A stretch of DNA of 64,000 nucleotides, taken from positions 4,154,001 to 4,218,000 of the forward strand of contig JAEVHH010000001.1 in NCBI GenBank assembly GCA_017607445.1. Direction: 5' to 3'. The position numbers were made by a program, and so were the translations under genes. Position 1 is the stretch's first letter. Each line of letters begins with the position of its first letter. Below the pieces are notes generated by a model, which was not told where the DNA came from, did not search any database, and saw only the letters and a list, made by a program, of their open reading frames with translations. Positions 31,786-44,254 of this stretch are shown here, piece after piece. Source of the DNA: Histoplasma ohiense. Taxonomy: Eukaryota; Ascomycota; Eurotiomycetes; Onygenales; Ajellomycetaceae.

Positions 31786-32021
31786 TTACTCGGAGGTTTG
31801 TTATCTCAAACTGGTGTGGTTGAGACAGTGGAACAAAAGGGGCAGATTTCAACCCGTAGAACATCTCGGTTCAAGCCGCAAGAACGCCAAGATCGCGATG
31901 ACTAAGACGCGTTAATTGATCACGTCCACACGTCACCCTAGAGCATCCATGGGTTCGTATTTGGGGATTCGGGAATATTTGGGATATTCGGGATATTTGG
32001 TCATTGAGGATAGGACTCACG
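31786..32021. promoter_or_regulatory. Divergent promoter RAD18 / POL32 with one MCB box
   Basis: 236 bp separate the two ATGs. ACGCGT (MluI cell-cycle box, the MBF target in yeasts) occurs at 31907-31912. An imperfect tandem of GGGATATT(C/T)GG-like units lies at about 31967-32001, just before the POL32 start. A single 6-bp match can occur by chance. Confidence 0.5.
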
Positions 32022-33939
32022 ATGGCTGCCAATTATAAGAAATACCTTGCCGAGAAGGTTCTTAATGAACAGGATATTGTGAGTATTTACAACAAATCAC
32101 ATTTACACACGCTAATCTCCTCGGCCAGGTCACCCATCGTGCACTGAGCAGAGTTTTAAAAGTCCACTCCAACTTAGCCAAACGGTACGTAGTTTCAAAG
32201 GTCAGTCTGATCAGCGGAAAGTACGTGTGGTACTGATTGGCCATTCGGAAGGATGCTCTATGAGTTCCATCGCCTTGAGAACTCTAAAAAACCGCAAAGT
32301 GTCAATGCTACTTATCTCATCTCCGGCACCCCGGTGCTTGCGCAACAACATGCGCTCAACGGGTGTGCGAAGGATGGCGATGATGAGATTATGCAAAGTA
32401 GCCCCTTCATGAGCAGTCAGGCTGCACGGCAAGAAGATGGTGACGGGAACGACGATATCCCAACAACTTCAATCACGTTAGTGCGCGAGGAAGACTTACT
32501 TGGTATGCTCAAAATATATATACCCGAAATCGCCTCTTATTCTCTCTGACAGTAGCCTAATATATTGGCACAGAAGCAAAGAGCCGGTATCAAACAATAT
32601 TTTCAATTTTTATATATAGTGTTGAGCCTACTCGCCTCCAAGATTTGAATGTTCTAGGCGATATTGGACATGATATAATGCAGCCTCAGCCAAACGATCC
32701 TCTCGAGTACGGTAAACAATACGGCATGATCCTCAATAGAAACGTCAAGGTAGGGGCCCTAGCACCCATAATCTTCGCTTAGTTTTCTGACAGACTAATG
32801 GACCATCGACAATCCAAAGCGGCGATCGGGACTCCCCCCAGCTCCTCCAGCTCCTGATCCCGTTGAAACCGTCAAAAGACAAAAGGTGGAGAAGGCAAAT
32901 GAAGCACCTAGCACTACCAAACCAGAGGAACCTACTCAACCACAAGCTAAAAACCAGACTCCTCAAGCGTCATCTGCCGCGTCCTCACGTCCTTCCAGCG
33001 GTGGCCATAACCAGGGAGGAACTCACGATAAACCAAGCTCACTAAAACGAGACAGCTCGAATATATTCAAGGCTTTTGCCAAGGCGAAACCCAAAGTCAA
33101 GAAGGATGATGTCCTTGAAAGATCGAGTGGTCGTGAAGTGGAATCCGTATGTCCAGCTGCCATTGTCTTAATTGTGGAAGTAAATACTAATTCGCATGCT
33201 TAGGCTGAACACAGTGGGCCTGAAGATGGTATGCCAAACTTGCTTATTTTTCACTTTTTACTTCCTTTACTCACAATACCTCGTAGTTGTTCTAGATGAT
33301 GCATCGGAAGAAGAGCGAGAAGACTTATTCCTTGATACGGGGACAAGAAGAAACAACTCGAAGCGCGAGTCAAGGAAGGAGAGAGAAGAGAAGCTTCGGA
33401 AAATGATGGAAGGTATATTTTACAATGAATATACAATATGCTACACTCACCTAGTCATGGGCTAACGACGAATAAAACAAACAAAGATGAGGATATGGAA
33501 GATGTGCCAGAAGATGTGCCAGAACTGCCGCCCGCGAGAGCACCAGAATGTACAGAAACCTCGCAATCTGAAGAAGTACCGAAGGCTGAATCTAAAGAGG
33601 AAGCAAACGCTCCAAAGGGCCGAAGGAGAGGGAGACGGCAAGTGATGAAAAAGACAACGATAAAAGATGCAGAAGGATATCTCGGTCCGTACCTATTTTC
33701 ATCTCCTCCATTTTTTATTTTCCAAAGACATTGAGCCAGCAGCTCACAACCCCCCCCTCTTTTCTAATTGCACAGTCACGAAAGAAGAACCTGTCTGGGA
33801 ATCGTTTTCCGAGGACGAAGCGCCACCAACTGTGAAAAGAAAACCGGCTGTTTCAGTGAACTCAAAACCTACTTCTAGTAACAAGGGAAGCCAGAAGACG
33901 GGCCAGGGCAACATTATGTCGTTCTTTGGGAAAAAATGA
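32022..33939 (+). CDS. POL32: DNA polymerase delta subunit 3 (Pol32/Cdc27/POLD3)
   Basis: Nine exons: 32022-32078, 32129-32184, 32252-32502, 32574-32749, 32820-33146, 33204-33228, 33287-33412, 33487-33684 and 33776-33939 (459 residues). All phases close. The N-terminal winged-helix part (residues 1-150) has the family sequence VTHRALSRVLKVHSNLAKRMLYEF, NATYLISG and, later, SIFIYSVEP. The middle is a long charged, disordered linker. The C-terminus ends QGNIMSFFGKK, a PCNA-interacting (PIP) box of the form QxxIxxFF at residues 449-456. The subunit tethers polymerase delta (and zeta) to PCNA in replication and translesion synthesis. Exon 6 is only 25 nt. The donor of intron 8 is GTCCGT, weaker than the others. 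The nine exons are many compared with the neighbours. Confidence 0.93.
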
Positions 33940-34752
33940 TCGTATGATTTACTCCATGATGGACTTTTTTTTTTTTCTTAATCTCAAGCGGTAGAGGGCC
34001 CAAAGCCAGCAAACTCCAAGCCTTATGTGATGGGTGTTTGTGTCCGTCTTGTCATTTTACTGGCGTTTTAATAGTGAGCACCTACCAGATGGTTAAACAC
34101 TCGGCATGTTTTCTAGTTATATGCTTCCTCCTTGGTTTATATAACAATACTTGATGACCTATTCGTCCATCCTTGAAACATCATTACTTTCAGTGTGTGT
34201 ATGTATATAGCATATTTAGTATATGCACAGCATCTTACAACCTCCGAAAAAAATAACAACCATCTCTGATTTGACACGGAGCTCGGGTCACCGGGCCGAA
34301 ACCCACGCTGGTTCAACGCTCAGCCGTGACCGAAACGGTGCGCTCCACGGACTCACATCCAGCATAGGAGAAACTCCTTTAGGAGATGGGTTTTTTGCAA
34401 CCGCGTTTCCAGCGTCGTGAACCACAAGTCCCGAGAGCTTGGTCGAGCGGATCCTAGAACCGATCGGCACACGTGATCCAGGGTTGAGTCGGGTGCTTGG
34501 AACATTCGCGTTGAGTTTCGGCTAAACATCAGGGTGTCCAAGTACAAGCTGCGCTGCGGAGACTCCTCTTGCCCGGGGAGATCAAGCTGGCGCCATTGCT
34601 ATTGCTCTCCTACATGTCCTTGCCCGCGGTGAGAATAACTAGCCCACCCACGCCTATGAGCCCCAACTGAAGTTATCGGCCACCCAACATCGCTACAAGT
34701 CCTACCCCTGACCAGCTAACTGACTAGCGCATGGACTGCAGTTTGCGCAGAT
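33940..34752. other. Intergenic region POL32 - GH125
   Basis: About 0.8 kb, with a T-run near 33967-33977 just after POL32. The right half is more GC-rich and is presumably the GH125 promoter. No gene was recognised. Confidence 0.55.
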
Positions 34753-36606
34753 ATGAGAGTCCTTCTCTGGACAGCTGCAGTGCTTGCGGCTCTCGTGTCC
34801 AACGATGCGCTAGCTGGATCTAGCCATCCGGACGATGCTGCATCGCTAGCAGTCGCTTGCCCTGACTACAGCGAGTACTCCAAGATTAAACAGTGAGCAC
34901 ATTTTACTACAACTTCATCGGCCCTTGGCGGGGATGACAAGACTGTTCTTGAGTTTTTGCGATTTAGATCATTATGTGTGCCCTCCTTCTCACTGATTGA
35001 TCATTTTTATGCAGTCCCCCATACTCCGAAGGCCCTCTACAGCTTCCCTTCCAACGACCTGTTCTGCCATGTCGAACCTTCACATCGACGTTCATTGAAA
35101 AGGTCATCGAGGACGTGACTTCCCGCATGGTTGACAAGGATCTTGCCCAACTCTTTCGGAATGCATATCCAAACACCGCAGATACCACTGTCCGATGGCA
35201 TGTGGACTCAAGTGACCCTCGATCAAAGATATTGACACAATATCCACAGAGTGAATCCTGGCAGGGACCGCAGTCTTTCATTGTCACTGGCGATATCAAT
35301 GCGGAGTGGCTCCGCGACTCGGCAAACCAAGTCGCGGGGTATCAAATGCTCGCTGCAAAGGATCCCAAGATCAAAGCTCTTATCTTGGGCGCCATCAATA
35401 CTCAGGTTGAATTCGTTCTCCAGTCTCCGTACTGCAATGCGTTCCAGCCTCCCCCTCCAAGTGGCCTCCTCCATACCATTCCTCAAACCCAGAGCGACAT
35501 CGTTCATCCGGCTTACGAACAATCCGTTGTCTTCGAATGTAAATACGAGCTCGATTCCCTGGCCAATTTCCTCGCGATAGGAAACAAGTTCTTCGCGGAA
35601 ACAAAATCCATGGAGTTTGTCACAACCAGATGGTATCGGGCTGTGCTTACCGTTCTTCAGGTTATTGAGGAACAATCAAAACCCACTTTTGACGATCAAG
35701 GCGAATATGTCCGCAACACGTACACATTCAAACGCTTGACGACCCTAGGAACCGAAACTTTGAACTTGGACGGGGTCGGGAATCCTTTGAACAATGGGAC
35801 AGGCCTTGTTCGCAGCGCCTTCCGCCCCAGCGATGACGCCACTATTTTCGGTTACTTTATCCCTGCCAACGCTTATTTATCCGTGGAGCTGAAGCGGACA
35901 GCCTTAACCATCAAAGCCGCCGGTGGACCCGACAGCCTCATCCGGACTCTAGAGCAGAGAGCAAGCATCATCGAGAAAGGCATCCGCGATCATGCCATTG
36001 TTAGCCACAAGAAATTCGGTGAGGTTTACGCCTTCGAGGTGGACGGATATGGCTCGAGGTTGTTAATGGACGATGCCAATCTCCCTTCCCTCCTATCTTT
36101 GCCTCTCCTTGGCTTCGTCGACAAGGACGATGAAGTCTACCAGAATACGCGCAAGATGCTTTTGACCAAAACGGGGAATCCGTACTATCTGACCGGTACC
36201 CAGTTCCACGGTATCGGCGGTCCTCACGGTAAGTTTTAGAATTTCATATGTACATGACCTTTTCAAACATCAACTCTCCCTCTGGCCCCCCACAAAATCC
36301 TAAAGCTAAACATCAATCCTCCGCCTCCCAGCCGGCCTCAGCAACGCCTGGCCCATGTCCGTCCTCGTCCGTGCCCGCACATCCGACGACGACGAGGAGA
36401 TCATGGAATCCATCAACATGGTCCGCAACGCCAGTCTTCTCGGTCTGATCCATGAATCCGTCGACGTTGACAATATCCGCGTGTATACACGCAGCTGGTT
36501 CGCGTGGGCAAATAGCGTCTTCGCGCAGACCATTCTGGAACTTGCGGAGAGAAAACCATATCTCCTCTTCGGGAAGGGGGCATCGCCGTATAAAGCTGGG
36601 GAGTGA
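34753..36606 (+). CDS. GH125 exo-alpha-1,6-mannosidase (Mug157-like)
   Basis: Three exons: 34753-34892, 35015-36228 and 36332-36606 (542 residues). The introns are 122 and 103 nt. The first exon encodes a signal peptide (MRVLLWTAAVLAALVSNDALA), so the protein enters the secretory pathway. The second begins HPPYSEGPLQLPFQRP and contains the GH125 core: TGDINAEWLRDSANQV, YELDSLANFL, GLVRSAFRPSDDAT and IPANAYLSVEL. Intron 2 falls inside the conserved segment GIGGPH-AGLSNAWPMS, restored by splicing. GH125 enzymes are inverting alpha-1,6-mannosidases, and fungal members include the meiotically upregulated Mug157 family. The physiological substrate is unknown, probably cell-wall mannan or N-glycan. 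The next gene, NMD3, is convergent. Confidence 0.93.
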
Positions 36607-37422
36607 TATGCGGGAATGGTGGATTGGTGGGGTTAGTAGGTAGATGGAGATTTTTTTTTTTGTTCCTTATTTATGGATATCACCTCTTGCTGATTTGAGC
36701 GCAGTTAATATTTGGGCAAAGGGCGACCGCGCTCCTTTGCTTCTGCATGAATATTTACTTTTCCTTTGTTTTGTTGTCGTTCTTCCGGGTGGTGCTTCTT
36801 ATTTTATTTTATTTTTTTAAAAAAATTGCAATATATAATAAGGTTACCCTAATAAGTTAGTAAATAATGTGCTGTTATGTTGAATCATGACGGGGATTGC
36901 TCTGGCCTGGGCTTCACCCGATGTACCACAGGTACTCTAGCAATGTTTGAGTGAAAAATAAATAAATGGAAAATCATTTACCGCCATGCTGCGGAATATC
37001 GCCTTGGAGGTTTTGAGCTCCCAGCCAACCGCTGTATCTCTGCAAGCCCTACAAAGAGGAGGGGGGGGGAACCCCTTTTGAGACTTGAATCAACCACCCT
37101 CGAAGTGAGTAGAAATGACAATACGCTCCTTCCTACACATACGAATACGGAAAACCACGAAAACAGTCCTGAGAGTTTGAAAAAAAAAAGAAAAAAAAGA
37201 AATAAGATATTGGATATCGATCCAGTGATTGGGAGGGGGTGACAGAAGGGGGAAGAATCCATTTCTTTGCTACTCTAGGTCCCAATGAAGTGAACTTTTG
37301 CCATGATTCATAATTCAATAAGTAAAAAGTCACAGTTCTAACTCCTTCCAAATCCCCTGTTTTTTTGGCATATATACATCATAATGCAAAATATCAGTCG
37401 TAGGTAATGCAAAACTTAGTTC
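36607..37422. other. Convergent region GH125 / NMD3
   Basis: About 0.8 kb with T/A tracts near 36648-36660 and 36800-36825 and A-runs near 37180-37198. No gene was recognised. Confidence 0.6.
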
Positions 37423-39069
37423 TTAACCGCTCACATTCAATTCCTCAAAATCGTCAAGAAGCTCATCCATGCTTATCTTGGGAATGTCATCTTCACTGTC
37501 ATGCTCGTCATCTTCCACAACACTCATAGCGTCGTGATCAAAACCCTCCATACCGCTGGTGTCAGCTTTCGCCTTTTTGGCTTTGTAAAGCGCAAATGTG
37601 CTTCTCAACTCCGCATCCTCCTCCACATCCCGCAAGAACATTTCGAAATCTTCCTCCACGCGATCTCTCTCTTGTTTCCGTGACGATGCAGCAGGCTCCT
37701 CTTCTTCACGGTTCATACGCTTCAGGCGCCAGTTTCTCTTGGGCTTCTTCTTCCTGGGATAGTGTTTCCTCACAAGAACCACGTCGGGAATGGTAGAGCT
37801 ATATACGCTGCTTTGTTCTAAGGCTTCGTAGTTCGTGTCGTTGAAATTTGAGCCGGATAAGAGATAACCCTTCACAGAATCTCCGACATGGAGGACCCCG
37901 CCAAGGTGTGTTCGCGTGAAATAGGTGGTGTCATTCACTCCCAGGTCAGATGCCCGCGCCACGGTGACTTCAGCGAGATGGAAGTGGCCAACTGATCGGC
38001 CAGCAAGTTCGATGTCCATAACAATGAACTCAACAAGCTCTTGGACGTCTGCCACGTTTTTGAACGGGGTTCTCCAGTATATTGGGGAAGGGATGTCGGC
38101 TGTTTGAAGGGTGGATGGATCTAGCAAACTAATCGAGGTGCCCACGCGATAACATAGGGTAAGAGGATGTAAGTTACCTAAGGATTTGGCGAGCGATATT
38201 GGAAGAGCGACTAGATCATCTTTGCAAATGGGTATCAGGTAAACGGAATAGGTGATTTTGTAGGATTTGGTTGAAGTATGAACATCCATGGAAATGAGCT
38301 CTTGGGATTTCTTGACCCGGGTTGGAGCAACCGAAGATAAAAAATCCACCATCTTCTCTGCATGATTTCGCTGTGAGAAAAAGAAGTCCAGGCCATCCTT
38401 GGCTTCCTTGATGTTGATGGTATCCTTGTGGGCGTTATGTTTCAGAATCAACTGTTCGAGATATAAGAATGTCCGTTTGTGAGGAACCTTTTGCCGCACT
38501 TGTACACACGCCCTCCAGGTATTGTGAGTATACGACTTGGCACACTCGGGACATTGTTGAGAGGCCACCACATATTCAACTTCAAAGGTTTGTTGTAGAA
38601 TGGTCCCTTGGAAAGCCTCTTGCTGAACTGTAATTTTGACCTTGATTCGTTTTGAATGAGGTTCCGTCCATATGAACCCTGCGTCGATGATGCGAACCTT
38701 GCTCAAACCGCGCAATTTCCGAAGGCACAAAGCAAGTAATTCTCTTGACTCGAGGGCGGCACTTATCCACTGTGAAGGTGGTTGCAGCCAACGTTCGCAG
38801 TCCTTACAGCAGTGTAGTGTGGCTTCTCGTTGTATTCCTTGTGATATGTCAACCGTAAGTTTCACACAATCTTCGCAAAGGGCGCCTGCTGAGGTTGTCC
38901 CATCGATAGGAGCACCGCAGTTGCAACAAAGGATCCTTAACAGACGGTTAGATAAATTCCAAGCTAGTACATCACGGCAGAATGCGGGGAGTGCTCACGT
39001 CGCTGTTTGTTGTTGCGGTTTGTATGCAACCTGCTGCATCGGCATAGGGGAATCCAAGTCCATCGACAT
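37423..39069 (-). CDS. NMD3: 60S ribosome export adaptor Nmd3
   Basis: Two exons on the minus strand: 39069-38999 and 38935-37423 (527 residues), with a 63-nt intron. Nmd3 binds the pre-60S subunit and carries the nuclear export signal recognised by Crm1. Splicing forms TILCCNCGAPI, the first of four CxxC zinc ligands: C27/C30, C44/C47, C67/C70 and C152/C155. The eIF5A-like and eL22-like middle domains follow. The C-terminus has a basic cluster (RKHYPRKKKPKRNWRLKRM, an NLS) and an acidic, hydrophobic-spaced tail ending DELLDDFEELNVSG, typical of the family's export signal. Length agrees with the yeast protein (518 residues). Divergent from ATP25 across 244 bp. Confidence 0.96.
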
Positions 39070-39313
39070 GATGGCAGAGAGAGCGGAAAGTTGTTTGTTC
39101 TAGGGTTTTGAAGGAAGTTGTCGACTAACACGGGGCAATATAACCGCAAAATTCAATAAAATTATACCTGCCCCTCGTTGAGCCGGGATTATTAATGGTG
39201 GCCCTCGGATTTACATTTGGCCGCTTTCCAAACCCGCTCTGATTTTTTTCACTTTCAACCTTCGAACGAGCAATACGTATCAGCCCAATTCGTGGGCAAA
39301 TGTCAACTTTACA
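39070..39313. promoter_or_regulatory. Divergent promoter NMD3 / ATP25
   Basis: 244 bp hold both promoters. It includes a T-run (39243-39250) ahead of ATP25. No specific regulatory element was recognised. Confidence 0.55.
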
Positions 39314-41512
39314 ATGAGCCGGGTTCTGCTAAGAGGCATCCAATGCCATGCTTGCCGAAGTAATGTCATTCGGTCGTTTATCTCCCTTTCCGATGTAGCG
39401 ATAACGCCTCTGGCTGGAGGTTCGAGGTCCACCGCTCAAGCCCGTCCTCCACCCCTATCGCGAAATTTTTCATCGCAACATGCGAAATTATTTTCGAATC
39501 AGCCTTCTGACAATGCTGAGTTGGCTGTTGATCCCATACCTGAAATCCATAGCGGGGAAGAAACTGAAGGGCAGCCAGAAGAATCCCAAGAACATATCCC
39601 CTGGTACCTTAAGGAGGAGCAGGTTGAAGAAACAATACCGCACCCATTAAGAAAGCAACAACCACTGCCACCGCTTCCAGAGAACCCGCCCCCAATTTTG
39701 GGAAATCTTCTTGAGCATATATCCGTCGACATTGGCCTCGACAATCTCAGCCTCCTTGATCTTCGCAGACTCGACCCTCCTCCCGCCCTGGGTGCAAATC
39801 TCATTATGATTTTCGGTACTGCTCGAGGTGTGAAACATCTCAATGTGTCAGCAGATAGATTGTGTCGATGGTTGCGTACTACCTATAAGCTACGGCCCGA
39901 CGCCGATGGTCTCCTGGGTAGGAATGAGCTAAAAATCAAACTCCGAAGAAAAGCTCGTCGAGCAAAGTTAGCCAAGAGCGCCAAATCGACTCTCACGCAA
40001 CCCGACGACGGCATTACAACAGGCTGGATATGTGTTGATGTGGGGACCGTGGAAGGCGGCCAATTTCGTAAGCCGGATGAGGAGCTTCGGAAAGTCGGTT
40101 TTGTTGGCTTCGGTACCGTTGTAGAAGGGACGCGGATCGTTGTCCAAATGATGACAGAGGAGAAAAGGGAAGAAATTGATCTGGAGGGTCTTTGGCGCCA
40201 GAAACTGGAACGAAACTCTCTGGAGAATGAAGGCCTCCCGCAACCTCAGGCGGCAGCTCCTCAAGAGGCGGGTGATGTCCATGAACAGTTAACCGTTCCT
40301 CCAACTAACATAAGCCATCAAATTAGCCACGCGACCCAAATTTCGACCAACTATGAACAACGAAGGGGCATATCTACTGGATCACGTCGGTATCAAGACG
40401 CCACATCGGACACATGGGGCACCTCTCAGATTAGCTCAAATGGTGAAACTACACACCTTGAGCCATCTGCACCATCTTCCCTAACATCCCTCTCTCACCA
40501 TTTCAAAAATATTCCACCACATGAAGCGATCTACGATCTCGGGCAAGGCACACATGATAGATGTTCTACACCCTTTTTACAGCAGTTTTACCAGGAAGCC
40601 GCACGAGCGCCTTCCGAACTAGCCTCCTCCCGAAGAATAGAACTTATGTGCATTGCAATTGAACTTCATCATCCCGGTTACCGCAAACCCGACCTCTTCC
40701 AGGCGATCCAAGAGCATATTCTCTCAAATTACGCACTAACGCGAGCCCAGTTCCTGCAGATTTTGGATGCATTCCTCTCGTTTAAACCCGACCTAACCTC
40801 GAATCCTCCCAGGCTACTTCTCCCAAACGCTGATATGGAATTGGCATTACAAATCATAGACCATGCAGGGCTCCGAGGTCTCAATCTCCTTGACTCAACC
40901 ATTCTCGTCAAACTATTTGTCGGAGTCTCATTTCGGGTGCAGGTCTACCCAGTGGAGCAGAAGGATCTACCCAATTCCCCAGTTATCGGCAACCGTATTC
41001 CAGTTCCACTTAATACTTGTGATGCAGTAAAACGCGTCCAATCGCGCCTCACCCGTGTCAAAACAGCCGCGAAAATTAGGTTCACTACGGAGCAGTATAT
41101 GAGAATCTTGCGAGTGTTCTTCGACCAAGGATCATATTCAGAATTCTGGAAGACATGGGAAGACATGGCGCTGGCTAGGATAGCTCGAGATAAAGCGCTT
41201 TATGTATTTCTTTTCCAACTCCACGCGGAATCGGATGGCTGGCAATGTTTCACGACGCAGCTCCTAAACTGTATTCCAATGATGGAAAGAGAAAATCCGC
41301 CAGTACATCTTGATGGCGAGCTTGCAGAGGTCACGCAAAAATGCATTACCATCGCATATCCAGAGATAATTGATAGAGTGGAAAGAAATGAGCAGAATCC
41401 TCTGGTCAGAATGTGGCACCGCTGCCGAGTCGCGATTGAAAATGCGGCAGCAGCTGGTGGGCGCGGACAGGATTCCACTGCTCCGTATGTCTGTAATCAC
41501 TCAGATATCTAA
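39314..41512 (+). CDS. ATP25: Mitochondrial ATPase synthesis protein Atp25
   Basis: An intronless 732-residue ORF starting at ATG 39314. The N-terminus (MSRVLLRGIQCHACRSNVI) is basic and lacks acidic residues for about 25 positions, as expected of a mitochondrial presequence. Residues about 140-290 form the RsfS/Iojap-like domain (LDPPPALGANLIMIFGTARG, HLNVSADRLCRWLRTTYKL). The C-terminal half (about 400-720) is the M-domain-like helical region that in yeast is released by cleavage and stabilises the mRNA for ATP synthase subunit 9. The two halves are joined by a long polar linker. It acts in the mitochondrial matrix in assembling the Fo ring. Whether subunit 9 is mitochondrially encoded in this organism cannot be seen here. 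Confidence 0.93.
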   Translation: MSRVLLRGIQCHACRSNVIRSFISLSDVAITPLAGGSRSTAQARPPPLSRNFSSQHAKLFSNQPSDNAELAVDPIPEIHSGEETEGQPEESQEHIPWYLKEEQVEETIPHPLRKQQPLPPLPENPPPILGNLLEHISVDIGLDNLSLLDLRRLDPPPALGANLIMIFGTARGVKHLNVSADRLCRWLRTTYKLRPDADGLLGRNELKIKLRRKARRAKLAKSAKSTLTQPDDGITTGWICVDVGTVEGGQFRKPDEELRKVGFVGFGTVVEGTRIVVQMMTEEKREEIDLEGLWRQKLERNSLENEGLPQPQAAAPQEAGDVHEQLTVPPTNISHQISHATQISTNYEQRRGISTGSRRYQDATSDTWGTSQISSNGETTHLEPSAPSSLTSLSHHFKNIPPHEAIYDLGQGTHDRCSTPFLQQFYQEAARAPSELASSRRIELMCIAIELHHPGYRKPDLFQAIQEHILSNYALTRAQFLQILDAFLSFKPDLTSNPPRLLLPNADMELALQIIDHAGLRGLNLLDSTILVKLFVGVSFRVQVYPVEQKDLPNSPVIGNRIPVPLNTCDAVKRVQSRLTRVKTAAKIRFTTEQYMRILRVFFDQGSYSEFWKTWEDMALARIARDKALYVFLFQLHAESDGWQCFTTQLLNCIPMMERENPPVHLDGELAEVTQKCITIAYPEIIDRVERNEQNPLVRMWHRCRVAIENAAAAGGRGQDSTAPYVCNHSDI

Positions 41513-41768
41513 TTTGTAATATTTTACCTGTACAATAAGATGAGAACCGCATGTATGATAGCATAGAGTTTGAATATCAATGAAAACAAAATTTGCCAAC
41601 ATAACACGATGAGTCAGCAAATCTCCTACCTCGGCTGTTGGCAAGCTCAGGAAGTTGCGATATCAACTTGCGATGTCGACGTCCTGACAACCGGCACAGC
41701 GCTTCCTCCGCCACGGCCTGAACGAGGCCTGCCTCCATCTGGGCTGCTCCGGACATCAATTCGCCAAC

Positions 41769-43375
41769 ATGGAGTATATGTCCGCTTTGCAGAACGACTT
41801 CGACGATTTCAAACCGTCACTGTTCGGTAAGCTAACCTCCGTTTTTATGTCATAAGCCACAAGCTCTAACCAACATCCGCAGAGATCCTCTCAGAACAGC
41901 AACTCTCAGCTCTCCTCCCCCCATCTCTCCGCTATATTCTCGCCGTCGCCACCCACCGGTACCCGCGCTACCTCCTCCGCGCCCTCAACTCCTTTGACGA
42001 ACTATACGCCCTACTCTCCCTCCTCGTAGAACGTTACTACCTTCGCACCTTCGGCGGATCTTTCACTCAGAACTTCTACTCCCTGAAACGCGAACGTGTC
42101 CTCGCGACCAAGAATGGCGAAATCCCACGAGCCCAGCTCGGTGCAGCGGGTTCCGTGCGTGAAACACTCAAGCTCCGCTCGTCGGATATCTGGAAAAATC
42201 TGGCCGTGATGGTGGGCATTCCTTACTTAAAACGGAAACTAGATGAAGGATATGATATCCACGTCGCTCCGCATGCCGCGCTGGCCGCCAGCGGAGGAGG
42301 AATTCCACGGTATAATCCGGACGACGGCCTCCCGCACAACCCCACCGTGCGCCAGCGGCTAATCCACTATTACAAATGGTTCCTGCGGAACGTCTACCCG
42401 TCACTGAATGCGACATACTACTTCGCCATTCTAGCCTTTAACCTGGCCTATCTGTTCGATAACACGAAGTACTCGTCGCCATTCCTCTGGCTCATAGGCA
42501 CGCGGATACGAAGGCTAGGCCCCGCCGACCATGCTGCGATAGAGCTAGCTACGCAGCCTCCCAGGGCGAAACTAGACGCTCCTAATGCCAGGCCCGGGGG
42601 AGCGTTGAGCTTCCTCAGGCCACAAAACATATACCCACATCTCCTTGGGTCGCTAAAGATCTTCCTCCCAACCTCCATATTCGCCCTGAAGTTTCTGGAG
42701 TGGTGGCACGCGAGCGATTTCTCGCACCAACTCGCGCGCAAAGCGGCAGAGGCGCTGGACTTACCCCCTCCTGTCACCTCAGGCATGATATCGCCTACGG
42801 CGGCGACTGCGGCAGCAATGGCGGCTACCACTAAGACACAAATGGCGACAACGTCTGCCAGCCAATCCACCAACAGGCCCCCAAACCCGCAAACACATAT
42901 CCCCAAACGCCCTAAGCCGCCCATCTCCTCCACATCTTACCTCCCCATATTCACCGTGCCATTACCAGCCGTCGACCCGACCGCAATTGATTCGGATCCT
43001 GCTTCTGCGCCCAATCAATCCCCATGCCCTATTTGCCTTAGGCCTCTCAACAACCCCGCCGTCTGCCAGACGGGTTATGTCTTCTGCTACAGCTGCATAT
43101 TCCGCTGGATAAATGGGGAGCATGAGCGGCAGATTGACTTTATGAATGGTGGGGGCTCGGAGTGGGAGGATGACGGTGAGGGGGATGGGGACGGGGAAGA
43201 ACATGCGGCAAACAGGGCCTCTGCGGAGACGAGTGGTGCGGATGAGAAGCAAGGAAATGATGTGGATAGTAGGACGAGTCGGGTTGGGAAGTGGGAGAGT
43301 GGTAAGGGCAGATGTGCGGTTACCGGCCGCAGAGTACTGGGTGGATCAGAGGGCTTGAGGAGGGTGCTTGTTTAA
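41769..43375 (+). CDS. PEX12: Peroxin-12, peroxisomal RING E3 ligase
   Basis: Two exons: 41769-41826 and 41883-43375 (516 residues), with a 56-nt intron (GTAAGC, CTAACC, GCAG). The start MEYMSALQNDFDDFKPSLF joined to EILSEQQLSALLPPSLRYIL is the family N-terminus. With Pex2 and Pex10 it forms the membrane ubiquitin-ligase channel that recycles the import receptor Pex5. Membrane segments are likely around LSLLVERYYLRTF, ATYYFAILAFNLAYLF and the KIFLPTSIFALKFLEWW region. The C-terminal RING begins at C401 (CPICLRPLNNPAVCQTGYVFCYSCIFRWI) and, as known for Pex12, lacks part of the full ligand set, consistent with one bound zinc. An acidic Gly/Glu run of about 25 residues interrupts the tail after the RING. 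The family is usually 400-500 residues. Confidence 0.95.
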
Positions 43376-44254
43376 TTTTATAATTATTATTACTAATATG
43401 GATAGAATGTGTAGAGGCTAGTACCTCGGAGAATGGGGGGATATGTGATACATATTCAACTTTAAAAGCGGAGAAAAAAAAAACTGCACCATATCTATAT
43501 GTATATATACATGGCGCATTTTCTCGTCAAAATAACCGTGACTACGATTAAGATATCACTACGATACTATCTATGCAATAGATCATTGTAATAAATATAT
43601 ATTCCACATGGCAGCTGAAAGCACTTCCCCAAACTCTCTCTCTCTCTCTCTCATTCGACCGGACCATTCATACTCCCAAAAATAATATCACCCTATTTTC
43701 CAAAACGGGCCAATCGAGATGATATCCGTTTCCCATAAAATCCCTTTCCTGGAATATATATATAAAGAGGTATCTATCTATCGGAGTGACATCAATCCCT
43801 ATGCAAGAAGAAGAAGGGGGATAGGGGTAAAAGACAGCATGCAGGGGAAAAAGGTGCGTTTGACACGGATGAATAGATACGGACGATAGAAACAACAAAT
43901 GGGATAGTCCATATGTACAGCTGTGGGGGACAGCTATGGCTATGCTTCCATATACATACAAGGGCTGAGTTTTTAAATCAAATATATGAAGAGCATAAGC
44001 AGAGAGAAATGTGGAAGGAATAGCATGTGCCATGTCCCAGAAATAAAAATAAAAAGGGGTGGGTGGACTCCCTTGTCCCTCAGAAAATCCTATCTAGAGA
44101 TGGAAAAGACATAGAAAACAGCTATATCTCGCTCAATGCAACAGAAACAAGAACAAGAAACAAAGAAACAGATACATACATACATACAAACATAAAATAT
44201 ATAAAACCAGAAAACAGAGAAAAAAAAATGCCACCGACCCACCTAATCCAATTC
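43376..44254. other. Convergent region PEX12 / LEU5
   Basis: About 0.9 kb, AT-rich, with a (CT)n tract at about 43634-43652, A-runs and ATAC/ACAT-type short repeats near 44170-44200. No gene was recognised. Confidence 0.6.
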
